A stretch of 64,000 nt of DNA, from assembly GCA_905221605.1 (NCBI GenBank), contig CAJNDS010001147.1, forward strand, positions 393,012 through 457,011, in the 5' to 3' direction. The notes beneath the pieces are model-generated. The model was given only the letters and a program-made list of their open reading frames with translations. It was not told where the DNA came from and made no database searches. This DNA is from Symbiodinium natans (Eukaryota > Sar > Dinophyceae > Suessiales > Symbiodiniaceae). The translations under genes were made by a program, and so were the position numbers. The first letter of the stretch is position 1; every line of letters starts with the position of its first letter. Shown here in pieces: positions 49,840 to 61,290 of the stretch.

Positions 49840-50420
49840 CCCCTTGGCGTTGCAAGGGATGATGTCCATCATTCAAGGGCTTCTGGGAGGGCCAAAAGGC
49901 CAGAGGTTTGGGATTGGGGTTGGCTGCCGCCTTCGGCCTTGGCGATGCTACGTCCTGGGCGGGGATTTGGAAAACTTGCTTGGAAGGGCGTGAAGTCAGA
50001 GGTTTGGGATGGGGGGTTGCTGCCGCGTTTTTGCCTGCTGATGCTGTATCTGGAAAGCCCCTTGGCGTTGTAAGGGATGATGTCCATCATTCGAGGGCTT
50101 GTGGGAGGGCCAAGAAGTCAAAGGCTCGGGACTGGGGCTGGCTGCCGCCTTCGCCCTTGGCGATGCTGCGTCCTTGTTGGGGACTTGAAACTTGCTCGGA
50201 AGGGCCTGAAGGTCAAAGGGTTGGAATGGGGGGTTGCTGCTGCCTTCGCCTCGCTGATGCTGCATCTGGAAGGCCTTGTGTGGGAGGCGTGGTGGCTTTG
50301 TGATGCTTTCTGAAAGTGCCAAAAAGGCAAAGGTTTGGGATTGGGGCTGGCTGCGGCGATGCTGCATCCTGGTGGGGATCTGGATAACTTGCCTGAAGGG
50401 TCTGCCCAGACAGAGTGGGC
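49840..50420. repeat. ~218-bp tandem repeat, 2.7 copies
   Basis: ccccttggcgttg(c/t)aagggatg at 49,840 and 50,058. Each unit contains two related ~105-bp halves built on ggtttgggattggggctggc and ggtttgggatggggggttgc. The third unit is partial (to ~50,420). Confidence 0.85.
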
Positions 50421-50829
50421 ATTCCCAGGCCGGGGCCTCAGCGGGCTCCCAGGCACGGCCTCCCAATCAGCGCCCTCGCAAGCGGCGTTTCAGGCTGGCC
50501 TCCCAGCTTCCAGGAAGGGGGCCTCCCACGTCCGGACGTTCCTCTGGGAGAGGCCCAGGGAGACCTCGCAAAAAGAGGTCGCCATGTCTTACCCGAAAGT
50601 TTGGGGTATCTCATTCTAGGGTGACCTGACGGGTTTCTCGCCAGCGACCTGCGGGTCCACTGCGCAGCTGGTGGAGCTCCGTCGCCCGCCGGAGGGCTTC
50701 TGGCTCCGGAGCTGCCTCGCCTGCCGGCTTCGGCGCGTTCGCCCTACTCGACAGCCCCGGGCTCACTCAGTTTAGGGCTTAGGGTTTAGGGGCTCCGGGT
50801 TTGGCCCGGGTTCCTCAAACCTGAAGCCT
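50421..50829. other. GC-rich unique sequence
   Basis: No gene is supported. A short tttaggg patch occurs near 50,771-50,790. Confidence 0.4.
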
Positions 50830-50875
50830 CAACTCAACCCTAAACCCTAAACCCGAAACACCAAACCCTCAACCA

Positions 50876-50920
<45 letters not shown>

Positions 50921-50967
50921 ACCCTAAACCCTCAACCCTCAACCCTCAACCCTAAACCCCAAACATC
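50830..50967. repeat. CCCTCAA / CCCTAAA array
   Basis: Dominated by the CCCTCAA variant, about a dozen units. Confidence 0.9.
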
Positions 50968-51059
50968 TGAAACCTTGAGCCCGATGCCGAACATGCAGGC
51001 GAATCCTCGAGAGGAGTTCCAGGCCTGCTTCGCGCAGTGCTGGTTACAGACTTTTGAGG

Positions 51060-51330
51060 TTTAGGGCTTGCCCTAAAACCTTAACCCCAAACCCCAAACC
51101 CCAAACCCTAAACCCTAAAGCCTAAAACCTAAACCCTAAACCCTAAACCCTAAACCCTAAACCCTAAACCCTAAACCCTAAAGCCTAAACCCTAAACCCT
51201 AAACCCTAAACCCTAAACCCTAAACCCTAAACCCTAAACCCTAAACCCTAAGCCCTAAGCCCTAAGCCCTAAACCCTAAACCCTAAACCCTAAACCCTAA
51301 ACCCTAAACCCTACACCCTAAACCCTAAAC
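51060..51330. repeat. Longest CCCTAAA array
   Basis: About 35 units, mostly exact CCCTAAA with CCCTAAG variants near 51,247-51,270. Confidence 0.95.
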
Positions 51331-51384
51331 AAACCCGGGCTTCCGTGAAGCAAGGTGAAGGGACCTACACGCCGGACTCTACCT

Positions 51385-52065
51385 GAATGGTTTTAGGGTT
51401 TTAGGGTTTTAGGGTTTTCGGGTTTTAGGGTTTAGGGTTTTAGGGTTTAGGTTTATGGATCAGTAGGGTTCTATGTAGCTTCAAATTTGGGTTAGAACCC
51501 TGAGCCCCACGCCCTATTATGGCTTCCCATGCACAGGGGGCTAGCCTGAGAGCTAGAGGCACTGTAAGGCACAAACCAAACCCTAAACCCTGTGAACCAA
51601 AAACTGCATAATCCCTACGCCCTTGAAACGAAAGCTGCCTTAGGTGCTTCGGGTTCAAATCCCATAAACCCTGGAATTCCCCTTAACCCTCCCTTAAACC
51701 CCCCTCAAACCCCCGCCCCAATACCCTCCCTGAAACCCCCCCCTGCTACTTTTCTGAAACCCCCTTGAAACCCCCTTAAACCCCCCCAAACCCCCCCAAA
51801 CCCCCTTAAACCCCCCCAAACCCCCTTCAACCCCCCCTAAGCCCCCCCCTTCCACGCAAGGCCAAGCTTGCAGCCTTCCGTCGCCAGCTGTCGTCCCTGA
51901 GAAGACGGGAGTCACCAGTCGGGGGTCCTTGAGACTCAGGGTTCGTTCAGGGTTCAGGGTTTAGGGTTTAGGGTTCAGGGTTTGGGGTTTAGGGTTTGGG
52001 GTTTAGGGTTTAGGGTTTAGGGTTTAGGGTTTGGGGTTTAGGGTTTTTAGGGTTTAAGGTTGAGG
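51385..52065. repeat. Mixed C-rich and G-rich telomere-like arrays
   Basis: TTTTAGGG at 51,391-51,460; CCCCCTTAAA / CCCCCCAAA variants at 51,680-51,850; TTTAGGG at 51,938-52,065. The sequences between are unique, with no gene. Confidence 0.85.
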
Positions 52066-52990
52066 CATCTTGTGGGAGGCTCAAGGATGCTGGGGCAGAA
52101 CCCGGCAGTCCGCCAGACCACCTGGATAAGTCAGCACCTGCACCAAACATCCTTAGAGCCTAAGAGCCTAAGATCTGAAAGCCTTAAATTCTGGTGGTTC
52201 TCTCATTGAGCCGAAGATCGAGTGGCGGAGGCGTCTCTTTGGTGTGGAAGGCTGGATCACAGCTGGGCATGCCTTCTTTGAGTCGAGGTGAGCGCTGTGA
52301 AGAAGCACGAACCAACGGAGTTGCTGAGCCATATCCCTGCACCACGAACCCTGAATCTAGATCCTCGCAGATATCACTCAGCTTTGCAATCTGCAACTTT
52401 TGCACATCAGATCAGATCGCCCCCAAGGTGGAACGGCGACGCGAACGCCTGGCCTTGATGATGGAGGAGGCTTTTCGCATGGATGGCGGCGCTACGCGAG
52501 GATTTTTGCCCCGAAGCCCTCATTTCGGGGGGTGGGGGGGGGGGGAGGGCTTAGAAACCCCGACCTTCAGCCTTCCTCCAGCCCGAGCCAGTGTCTGTGA
52601 GGCGGCAGGTATGCTGTATGACGTTCGGCAGGGCCGCCTGGCTGTCCGAAGCTTAGCATTCCCATCGCCCCCATTGCTAGCTTGCTTCCGAAATTTTGAC
52701 TTCTGAATATTTATCAATCTGAACAAGACCTGCCCTAGAAACCGGCTGCCTGCGTTGCTGCAGACGGGCTTTAATTGCTCCTTCCCGCTGTCTTTTGGCG
52801 CAAGGTTTGTTCATGTGTTTGCATCGATACTCCGCCAGTTTTGTGATTTAGTGGCGGTCCTGTGCTTTGCTAGTATGCGGGCTCGTCAAGCGATCCGATG
52901 TACATTCTGCTGCATGATGTAGTCGACTGGTTGGATAAGAACATTGACGAAGGATTGCAGGCAAGTTGCGCGGACTGAAGCGCAAGTGCC
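52066..52990. other. Unique sequence with a doubtful 170-aa frame
   Basis: A plus frame at 52,194-52,706 stays open but has no recognised domain and contains a poly-G run (52,530-52,546). I do not call it a gene. Confidence 0.35.
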
Positions 52991-52999
52991 AGCAGTAAA

Positions 53000-54127
53000 C
53001 CTCCTCAGAGTTCGCAGTCTTGCCGCAGACAGCCACCGCCTCAATCTGAAGAGTGGCACGAAACCTCTTCGGAGCGGACTTGTGTCCCAGATTCCACATG
53101 GTTCGGTGATGTTCGGGGATGGTACAACAAGGCATCTCAGAGCCAAGCGGAGTCTCTGCTGCTGGTTTTGAACGGTCTTTTGAAGGACATGAAGTTTTGG
53201 AAGAGTGAGGTCAGTGACATGGCGAGACTTCGAGTTGCCGACTACGGTTGCTCGCAAGGCAAGAGCTCGTTGCCGATCGTCTCTGCATTGATTGCAGCAG
53301 CCGAGAAAACTCCCATAGACTTTTATTTCACGGACCTCCCTCAGAATGATTGAGATTCGGCAAAGTTGGTGCTGCAATCCCTGTTGAACCGACAGAGCCA
53401 GCTTCCAATCCCCAGCTCTCCTACAGCTTCTACGAGCAAGTGCTCCCATCGAACTCCGTCGACCTCGGATATTCAGGTACTGCAATGCATTGGGTTTCCC
53501 ATGCACCCAAGGGTTCTGGCTTCTTTAACGGGGGCGACCTCCATTTTCGCAAGCTGGCGCGGAGCAATCCAATGCGCCTGGAGTGGGAGAATCTTGCAGC
53601 CAAGGACTGGGAGAGCAATCTGAGATCTCGCAGTAAGGAGCTTGTCTCGGGTGGTTCTTTGCATCTTGTGGTTCCCGTCTTTGATGCTGAATCATGCCCA
53701 AGCTCCACGTACCAAAAGCTTGCCGACGTGATGATGGAGACTTTGCAAACCCTTTTGCGTCGTGGTGAGATCTCGCAGAGAGAGGCGGATGCCTTTGTAA
53801 TGCCAGTCTTCCTGCGGTCGCGCGAAGACTTCGAGGCTCCGTTCCAGGGAGGAGCATTCGAGGGGCTTGTGCTGGAGAGCTTCTCGACCCATGTTCTCCC
53901 GTGTCCTTACTGGCAAACATCCAGGCACGATCCCGAAAGGTTTGCAGACTCGCAGCGTGAGAGCGTGGAGCTACAACAGCTGGATCTCCAAACTTGCCGC
54001 CGTCAGCCATCAGGCAGACACCATCGTCGAAAAGCTTTACAGGGCCATCAGCGAGGGCATCATGAGAAATCCTGAGGATTTTCGCAGGGACTACGTGCAG
54101 GCGTACATGACGATCCGCAAGCTGTAA
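53000..54127 (+). pseudogene. SABATH-type carboxyl methyltransferase, two frameshifts
   Basis: Three frames together cover a SABATH methyltransferase. Frame A (from ~53,080): GWYNKASQSQAESLLLVL, the SAM-binding ADYGCSQGKSSLPIV (~53,238) and FTDLPQND (~53,328), then a stop. Frame B from ~53,352: RFGKVGAAIPV, SGTAMHWVS (~53,475; the family has LHWLS), DWESNLRSRSKELVSGGSLH (~53,610) and LESFSTHVLPCPYW. Frame C from ~53,930: VRAWSYNSWISKLAAVSHQA and NPEDFRRDYVQAYMTIRKL to TAA at 54,125. Members of this family methylate small carboxylic acids using S-adenosylmethionine. Single-base indels near 53,352 and ~53,920 break the frame; either a pseudogene or sequence errors. The 5' end is not resolved. 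Confidence 0.75.
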
Positions 54128-54885
54128 GTAAGATGATCCGGAGTTAGCTTTTGACCTGCTGGAGGCCGAAGTAGTTGGCTTCTGGCCTTCGGCCCAATTG
54201 ATGACTTTCACGGGCCTGCCTGAAGGGACACCGTTTTTCTTGCGAATATCTTTATTTGGTAGCCATTTGGTAGCCATTGTCGTGGGGCGTGCGGTGTAGT
54301 TAGAAACATCACTGCCTCCATCCGCGCGTCCCCTGAGCTCTGAGCTGCAGGCTGCACAAGCGGACAAGGAAAAAAAGTTCCACAGCGTGGCGCGGACTGT
54401 GCAACCAGGTTTAGCAATCCCCCCGGATCAGATGCCGGGAGGAGTTCCCTTGGGTTTGAGGGTGCAGAGTAGGCGTTTTCTGCAACAGGAGCAGTTTGAC
54501 AGCCACAAACACAACAGCATTTGTTTGTTACTTAGCGCATCTCAACAAAAAAATCACCCCACCACGCACCGGGATCTGGTGACTCTACAAAATGTCTTAT
54601 CCGATGTCGTTCGGGCCTGCGCATCTGTGTTCCGCCTGCTCAAAGTGCTGCCCCTCAGCTTTTGCTCTTTTGTGGGGGGTCCCTCCTGGAAGAACCGACA
54701 GAATGAGGCATGATGAAATGACCTAAGCCCTAAAGATCTACGAGCAGGGACTAATCAGGGACCACGACGATTAAGGGACGATTCAGGGGATACTCGGGCC
54801 TTTTGGGCCACTAATCCTTCCAAGCGCTTCCCCACAGGAACCTGCGCAGGCTTGGATGCTTTCGGATCACAGCCCAGGCCGGTGG
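54128..54885. other. Gene-free stretch
   Basis: No supported gene; a 108-codon plus frame (54,387-54,713) has no domain. Confidence 0.4.
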
Positions 54886-55012
54886 TGTAGGGTTTAGGGT
54901 TAGGGTTTAGGGTTTAGGGTTTAGGGTTTAGGGTTTAGGGTTTAGGGTTTAGGGTTTAGGGTTTAGGGTTTAGGGTTTAGGGTTTAGGATTAGGGTTTAG
55001 GGTTTGGGGTAG
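54886..55012. repeat. TTTAGGG array
   Basis: About 17 units, nearly perfect, G-rich strand on plus. Confidence 0.95.
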
Positions 55013-55377
55013 GCCCCTGTCAAGCTGAGGCGCTTGGATTAGAGCCAGATGGTGCTGATGCACAATAAACCATATACGCATATATGTATGTTATCGAGAC
55101 TGTATACTTTTGTATACATGCGCAAAGTCTTTTTGCCCTCCATCTGTAAGACATGCTGGTCCCTGTGGGGGAGCTACCAGAGGTCAGGGTCATGTGAGGG
55201 TTTGGGGTACCCGCCGCATCTGACCCCCATCCCCTACGGTCACGACTTACAATACTACTTCTACCCGCCGCATTCGCACAAGCAGCAAATTTCTTCCTCA
55301 CCTGCCTGTGCCAGACGCAGCTGCCATAGGTTCGACACCGGCGAGGAGCCCGTACGCTGCAACAGCCCTGCCCGAGT

Positions 55378-55496
55378 CAAGCCCGAAAGCCCGAAAGCCC
55401 GAAAGCCCGAAAGCCCGAAAGCCCGAAAGCCCGAAAGCCCGAAAGCCCGAAAGCCCGAAAGCCCGAAAGCCCGAAAGCCCGAAAGCCCGAAAGCCC
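55378..55496. repeat. GCCCGAAA octamer array
   Basis: About 14 exact copies of an 8-bp unit. It translates on plus as repeated KARKPESP and on minus as RAFGLSGF. The unit differs from the CCCTAAA heptamer by length and base, and is probably derived from a CCCGAAA variant. Confidence 0.93.
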
Positions 55497-55732
55497 CAAG
55501 ACCCCAAAGCCCAATCCCACATCCCACATCTAGCCCCTCCAAATCTCTGAAATCTTCCGCGGGTTCGGGGGGGGATCCTCGCACTTTGCAGCGCGTGTTC
55601 TTAAGCCCTAAGCCTCTGCCAGCATGAGGATGTCCAGCCTGGCGGCTCTCGGCCCCAAGCGCGGGAGCATGGTTGCCTCGGCCCCGGCCCTAGACTCCGC
55701 GCAAGGCATGGCAAACTCCACTCCCGTTTAAC
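55497..55732. other. Unique spacer
   Basis: Nothing recognised. Confidence 0.35.
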
Positions 55733-56207
55733 TAGGGTTAGGGTTTAGGGTTTAGGGTTTAGGGTTTAGGGTTTAGGGTTTAGGGTTTAGGGTTCAGTGT
55801 TCCCAACTCCCCTTGCGAATAGGGTGGCCTCTTTCCGGAGGAGGGGGCCCGATCCTCCATGACGCTCCCGGCGGGTGGGGCCTTGCTCTTTTGGACGACC
55901 TGCCTCTCGGCCACAGCCTTGGGAGAGTTTGGATGTATTAGATGCAGTCGGCTTTCTTTTTGTGTATTTTGCAAAAGTGCTTTCTTTTCTCATGCAGGAT
56001 CTACTTGCTCTCACCATACATTCTATGGTTTGCACTCATGTCACATTCTGCGCAGTAAGACGGCCAGGGGGGGTGTAAGGGGCCCGGTAGTCCCTTGTAA
56101 CCCTAGAAACCCTAAACCCTAGCCCCTAACCCCTAACCCCTACCCCTAAACCCTAAACCCTAAACCCTAAACCCGAAACCCTAAACCCGAAACCCTAAAC
56201 CCTAAAT
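55733..56207. repeat. TTTAGGG array, unique sequence, CCCTAAA array
   Basis: TTTAGGG at 55,733-55,795 and CCCTAAA/CCCGAAA at 56,098-56,207. The ~300 bp between is unique and has no convincing gene. Confidence 0.85.
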
Positions 56208-56332
56208 CCTGCACTATATACTATGAACCCACGACAAGTCCAGAGCTCCACTGCAAGGAGGGGCTTCGCCGTGCCTGGAAAGCGCGACCCCCTGGTGGTG
56301 GCGATGCGCCGCATCCTCAGAATCTGACCTGG

Positions 56333-56491
56333 CTTGGGGTTTGGGGTTTGGGGTTTGGGGTCTGGGGTCTGGGGTTTGGGGTTTGGGGTTTGGGGTTGGG
56401 GTTTGGGGTTTGGGGTTTGGGGTTTGGGGTCTGGGGTTTGGGGTTTGGGGTCTGGGGTCTGGGGTTTGGGGTTTGGGGTTTAGGGTTTAGG
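56333..56491. repeat. TTTGGGG / TCTGGGG array
   Basis: About 22 units of the G4 variant, ending in two TTTAGGG units. Confidence 0.93.
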
Positions 56492-56990
56492 GGCGGAGAG
56501 AGGGGGTTTTGCATACGAATGTGTATGCATTCTTCTTCATTCCGGGGCGAGTGGCAGGGTTCTTCATACAGAAAGGATCGCAGCAACAGGCCCAGGCAGG
56601 GAGAGAGTGACATGTTTTTCTTTCTTGTTCTGATCACTGCTTTTGCATTGTCTGTTGTTTGTTGGTGTTGACATTGATTAAAGACACGTGGGGCGATGCG
56701 TTTCTACGTAGAGCGTGGCGCGCAGAAGTTTTGACAGCAAGTGTATGCTCAAAATTGCAGGTCTGATGTAAATCCCAGTCGGAACACGCTCTGGACCTAT
56801 GTGCTACTGAGTGCCACTGAGTGCCGTTGGATGACCCGGTCGTGGAAAAAAGCGAAGATCGGGCCCAAACGCATTTTGTGACCAGTCTAGGATTCAAGGC
56901 TGCTGTTCCATGAACATATCAAGGTCGGCTGGTGGCCTGTCCGAGCTCGCATTTCAGGAGATCTTCTCAACCCAGCTGGCCCGTAGCTCA
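56492..56990. other. Unique sequence
   Basis: No gene recognised. Confidence 0.35.
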
Positions 56991-57099
56991 ATATGGGGGT
57001 TTCGGAAAATAGGGGTGCCTTATCGGGTCCGTACTATAAGGGGATCCTACTATTTGGGGATCTATATTGGGGGTCCCCTATTTTCGCAAACCCCCATAT
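56991..57099. mobile_element. 109-bp MITE-like foldback element, copy 1
   Basis: Terminal inverted repeats of about 25 bp: it starts atatgggggtttcggaaaat and ends with the reverse complement of atatgggggtttgcgaaaat. It shares TIR and core (atcctactatttgggg) with the copy at 58,522-58,629. No target duplication was defined. Confidence 0.75.
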
Positions 57100-57199
57100 C
57101 GCTTTTTGGTTGGGGGGCACTGAGGCTTCATGGTGCTCTCAGGATTGCTTAGATTCTGGATGCGCCTGAGCCTAAACCGCCTCAACAAAACTCTCCGAA

Positions 57200-57468
57200 C
57201 ACCCTAAACCCTAAACCCTAAACCCTAAACCCTAAACCCTAAACCCGAAACCCCAAAACCATCTCCGGGTGAAGCCGAGGCGCACGTGAATCCACCGGAG
57301 GTCGGCCGACACCGCACCGTGTCCTTCGTGGCCTACTACCCTGAGGCCGAAGATTCGAAACGTTTAGGGTTTAGGGTTTAGGGTTAGGGTTTAGGGTTTA
57401 GGGTTTAGGGTTTAGGGTTTAGGGTTTAGGGTTTAGGGTTTAGGGTTTAGGGTTTAGGGTTTAGGGTA
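57200..57468. repeat. Inverted pair of telomere-like arrays
   Basis: CCCTAAA at 57,200-57,260, ~100 bp unique, then about 15 TTTAGGG units at 57,363-57,468. Confidence 0.93.
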
Positions 57469-58415
57469 CGGGGGTGCTCTTCTGACTGTCAGGGGTGCTG
57501 GGCCGAACGCCCAAGCACTCTCCAGGTCTTTCGCGACCTCCGGTCCCACGGTTGGGGCGCCTCATCCTCGGTAAGGGTTCCGGGGTGTAGGGTTAGTTCG
57601 GGGGGGTTAGGGGCTGGTTTAGGGGTTTGGGGGTTTAGGGTTTAGGGGTTCAGGGTTACAAGTTTCGGGTGTTTCGGTGGAGGCGTGTCGGTTCTGGAGG
57701 TTGCTGTTGCTGTCCCATGTTTTTGCAAGTGACCATATGGAAGTTCGCTTGCGTGTGAGCTGTGTTTTCAAAGTGTCGAGGTCACGGACGACGAGTTTCT
57801 GCACTCGATCTGTGCCGGACCCCTTTCAAGGGGCCAGCAGGAGCCGGGAGATGGGACATACAAGCGGTGGAACAAATGTACCGAGACCATTCACAGTAGC
57901 AATGGCACCGTAGCAGTAGCATCGCGTCGTAGCGGCTACGACGTAGCCCTGCTTGCAGTTATAGCAGGAGTAGCAGCCGTAGCTGTGTTCACAGCTGCGA
58001 CAGAAGGGCGGCGGCCACATTCTTCGTAGCCGGTTTGATCCTTGAGCCTTCGGGCCGGAGGTCCGCTCCCTGGCCGGACTCTGTCCTGGTCGCACTCCAC
58101 TCCACTACTCTTCGTATCCCTTGCACACGACTTCGTGGCAGCAGTCAGTGGCATGGAACGTCTTCATTGGTATCGGCACATCATGCCTGTGGCTGCGGCT
58201 GTCCTGGGCGTACTCGCCAGGAGGGCGAGGAGGCCGAGAGGCTGGTGTTCACCAGCCGCTGAGACTGCAGTCGGCTGTAGTCGGGTTGAGAGGGTATCTC
58301 GGGTTCTGGAGAAGGTTATTGGTTCATTTGGGCGCCGGTAAGGTGTTTATGGCTTTGTGTCGGGCTGATTTTTGTTGGAGAACCCAAGGCCAAAGTGTTT
58401 AAAGGACTTGCTTTT
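57469..58415. other. Gene-free stretch
   Basis: No secure gene. A short tttagggg patch lies at ~57,600-57,655. Around 57,900-57,990 there are cgtagc/gtagca-type repeats. Confidence 0.4.
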
Positions 58416-58527
58416 CCATTTGGGGGGTTTGTCCTAAATGCCGGGTCCCTTCATATACCTCCGAACAAATTGGACCCTTCACATGGGCATTTCCCAAAAT
58501 AGGGTCTCCCTTACAAAACCCCAAATG
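58416..58527. mobile_element. MITE-like foldback element, diverged copy
   Basis: Begins ccatttggggggtttgtc and ends with the complement of ccatttggggttttgtaa; the inner parts of the arms also pair imperfectly. It shares its right end with the next copy, so the two sit back to back. Confidence 0.55.
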
Positions 58528-58629
58528 GTGGTTTCCGAAATTAGGGGTACCTTATTGGGGTCCATATTGCAAGCGAATCCTACTATTTGGGGGTTAAAAG
58601 GGGTCCCGTATTTTCGTAAACCCCCAAAT
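58522..58629. mobile_element. MITE-like foldback element, copy 2
   Basis: Imperfect ~27-bp terminal inverted repeats (ggtttccgaaattaggggta left; complement of gggtttacgaaaatacggga right). The core atcctactatttggggg is shared with 56,991-57,099. Confidence 0.7.
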
Positions 58630-58724
58630 GAAGCAGAATCCCCCTTTATATCAGGCTCAACTTAGTGAGGCCACGGTATGTGCGGCTTCGGCCTCCGGGG
58701 GCACTCCGGGAACAGTTGGCTGAG

Positions 58725-58987
58725 TGTAACCCTAAGCCCTACGCCCTAAACCCCAAACCCGAAACCCTAAACCCTAAACCCCAATCCTAAACCCTAAAGC
58801 CTAAACCCTAAACCCTAAGCCTCTAAGCCCCTAAACCCCTAAACCCTAAACCCCTCCGGCAAGGTTGGGATAAGAAGTATCTGGCGAAAACGGTCATGCC
58901 CTCGGAGGCCCTCCGGGATGCTCCTAGAATCGATGAGGGTTTAGGGTTTAGGGTTTAGGGTTTAGGGTTTAGGGTTTGGGGTTTGAA
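58725..58987. repeat. Inverted pair of telomere-like arrays
   Basis: CCCTAAA-type at 58,725-58,857, ~80 bp unique, TTTAGGG at 58,936-58,987. Confidence 0.9.
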
Positions 58988-59123
58988 GCCGCGGCGTAGC
59001 CAGGCTCTCTTTGTGCATGGCTTGGGAACTCGATGTTATGATTTCACGAGTCATGGGGTCGCCAAACCCTGGACCCCAAACCCGGGAGTGTGATGATGGG
59101 TGGCAGTTGGGATGTTCCCCCTG

Positions 59124-59190
59124 ATACTAGCAGTCCTCAATAGGGATTATGGTAGGGGGTACTATAATCCCTATTAAGGACTGTTAGTAT
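59124..59190. repeat. 67-bp near-perfect foldback
   Basis: 31-nt arms 59,124-59,154 and 59,160-59,190 pair at about 28 of 31 positions around a GGGGG loop. The outer sequence is atactagcagtcc. Confidence 0.92.
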
Positions 59191-60959
59191 AAGTGTTGGC
59201 AGGTTCATTTCTTTGCGGACCACCTGCTCGCATACCATGGACACATGCGAGGCGTGCTGGTCCTTCCTTGAATGGGTTTTTTCGGGTTTAGGGTTATTGG
59301 TGCGTTAGGAAAGTGCAGAAGGCTATGGAAAGCTTGAAGTGCCACGACGTCCAGAGCCCTAGTGTTTTCGGTATATTTCTCTAGTAAGGGCGCTGTCGCT
59401 TGGTGTTTTGTACTGCCCGGTGGATGTCACATGTGACGAAGGGTACTGGATTCATTGTGCAGTGAAGAGGGAATTCGCCGATTCCCTACGTTGAAGATCC
59501 AGTAAGCTAAAGCCGCAGCAGGGTGCCTGAGACCCCAGCGATCAGTTGCAAGCGTCCGTGGCAGGCTCTCCGTCGTCCTTGCTGCCGGCAGCCGAGCTAT
59601 GGAATCGAAGCCTGATAAATCCCCCTTGGGAATGATTTTTCATTTTTGTTTATATAACACCCAACAGGATATTAAAAACACTATTCTTATTAAGGTTCTG
59701 AGGGGAGTAGTCTAGGTTCAGGGTTAAGGGCTGAACTTGCCGATTTCAGCTCCCGGCCCGAGAGCCCCCCATGCAGTCGCGATCTTCTGGAGCCGCACAA
59801 GCTCTTCGTAGCCACAAGCGAACACAACCCGCCTGCTGCAAGGGAGGCCAGGGAGGCCCTTGCAGACCTGATTTTGTGACCCGAGGCCGCGGTTCTGCGG
59901 CCTGTACAGCCTTCAGTTCCCGAAGGAGTTGGGGCTTAAGTTTTGGGATTTCGTGTCACGAAATGGTCTTGCTGTGTGCGGAGTCCATGTTGCATGGCGC
60001 CCGTTTTTGGTTTCGGGTTTAGGGTTTGTGAGGTTTGAGGTTTCGGGTTTAGGGGTGGTCACAGGAGCCCGCGCCCGCGTACCTGGTCGTGCTTCAGAAC
60101 CTCTTCGCTCCCGGCGGGGTCCCCGGAGGGCACTTGAACCCAAAGAGCCCAAAGAGCCCTAAGCCGTAAGGCCTCTGGTGCCGGAAGACAGGCAAGTCGA
60201 CACGAGCAACGAATGCAGGTTATGTACAAAAGAGGTCTTGCGGAAACAAGCCGTTTCGAGGCGCGATGATCCAGGCAGATGACCCAAACCCACCCTGAAC
60301 TCACGTTTCCCACAATGACTGATTCGCGATCCTGCGCTAGACCCTGGCCGACGGGGTGGATGGGGTTGTACGTGGTACTTGCGGTGCCGTACGTTTTTCC
60401 TGACAAGAGTGCCTGACGGATGGAGCTCAGCCAGGAAAGCTTATAGGACCAGGTCAAGCACAGACCAGGGCTGAGAAGCAGAAAGGTTTTACCGGTCTGG
60501 GTAGCAGTGAAGCGCCCCAGGTGTACGCATGAAGGAGAGCTACGAAGTTAAGGCCGGGCCGGGGGGGGGGGGGGGAATTGTCCAAAATAAAAGGTTCCCT
60601 CAACATACACCAAATACCATAGCCTTAAACCGTATTATGGGATTCGGAAACCCCGAAATAGGTGTGGTTTTTTGCAGGGCTTGCTGGCCTCGCACCGCTA
60701 CGTGTCGAAGGAGGAGCGTGAGAAGGGCGCAAAAGTTCTCAAGGACCTGAGGGTTTAGGGGAGGGTTATTGAATTTGGGAGTTGCTAGTTGGATCAGGTC
60801 GCCAGGCGGTGGGCGAAGGAAAACATGGCTGCTTCTAGAAAGATGCTGCGGCACCATGCCATGCCTTCTTAAAGTTATGCAAAGTCACCCAAGGAAACCC
60901 TCCCAAGTCGAGGGTATCCTAAAGTCCCGAAAATCCTGAGAAGCTAAACCCTAAAATGC
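59191..60959. other. Gene-free stretch
   Basis: No secure gene on either strand. Contains a poly-G run at ~60,560-60,575 and isolated tttaggg patches (~59,285, ~60,017). Short frames only. Confidence 0.45.
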
Positions 60960-61115
60960 ACCAAAAATCACATATAAAGATTTCATATATATATAATATA
61001 CATAATATATATATCTATATATATCTTCCAAATCTCCTCTCTCTATATATATATATATGTATCGAGATTGTATATGTGTACATATATATTATGTATATAT
61101 ATGTATATGCAGGGG
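60960..61115. repeat. A+T-rich (AT)n / (ATAT-GT)n microsatellite
   Basis: Runs of atatat with tatgtata interruptions, and ctctctc at ~61,036-61,042. Confidence 0.9.
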
Positions 61116-61121
61116 GATCTA

Positions 61122-61290
61122 TCTATAACCCTAAACCCTAACCTAAACCCTAAACCCTAAACCCTAAACCCTAAACCCTAAACCCTAAACCCTAAACCCT
61201 AAACCCTAAACCCCTAAACCCTAAACCCCTTATAAACCTTAAACTTAAACCTAAACTAAACCCCAACCGAAACCCCAAACCCTAAAAGTG
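61122..61290. repeat. CCCTAAA array
   Basis: About 14 clean units followed by degenerate CCTAAAC forms. Confidence 0.93.

Noticed and set aside
51649-51662. tRNA B-box-like gggttcaaatccc
   Set aside because: No A box at the right distance and no acceptor-stem pairing around it.
52194-52706. 170-codon frame
   Set aside because: Runs through a homopolymer, no domain, and competing frames are open; kept only as part of the unique-sequence note.
52886-54367. Minus-strand frames opposite the methyltransferase remnant
   Set aside because: The plus strand carries several SABATH motifs in order; the minus frames have none.
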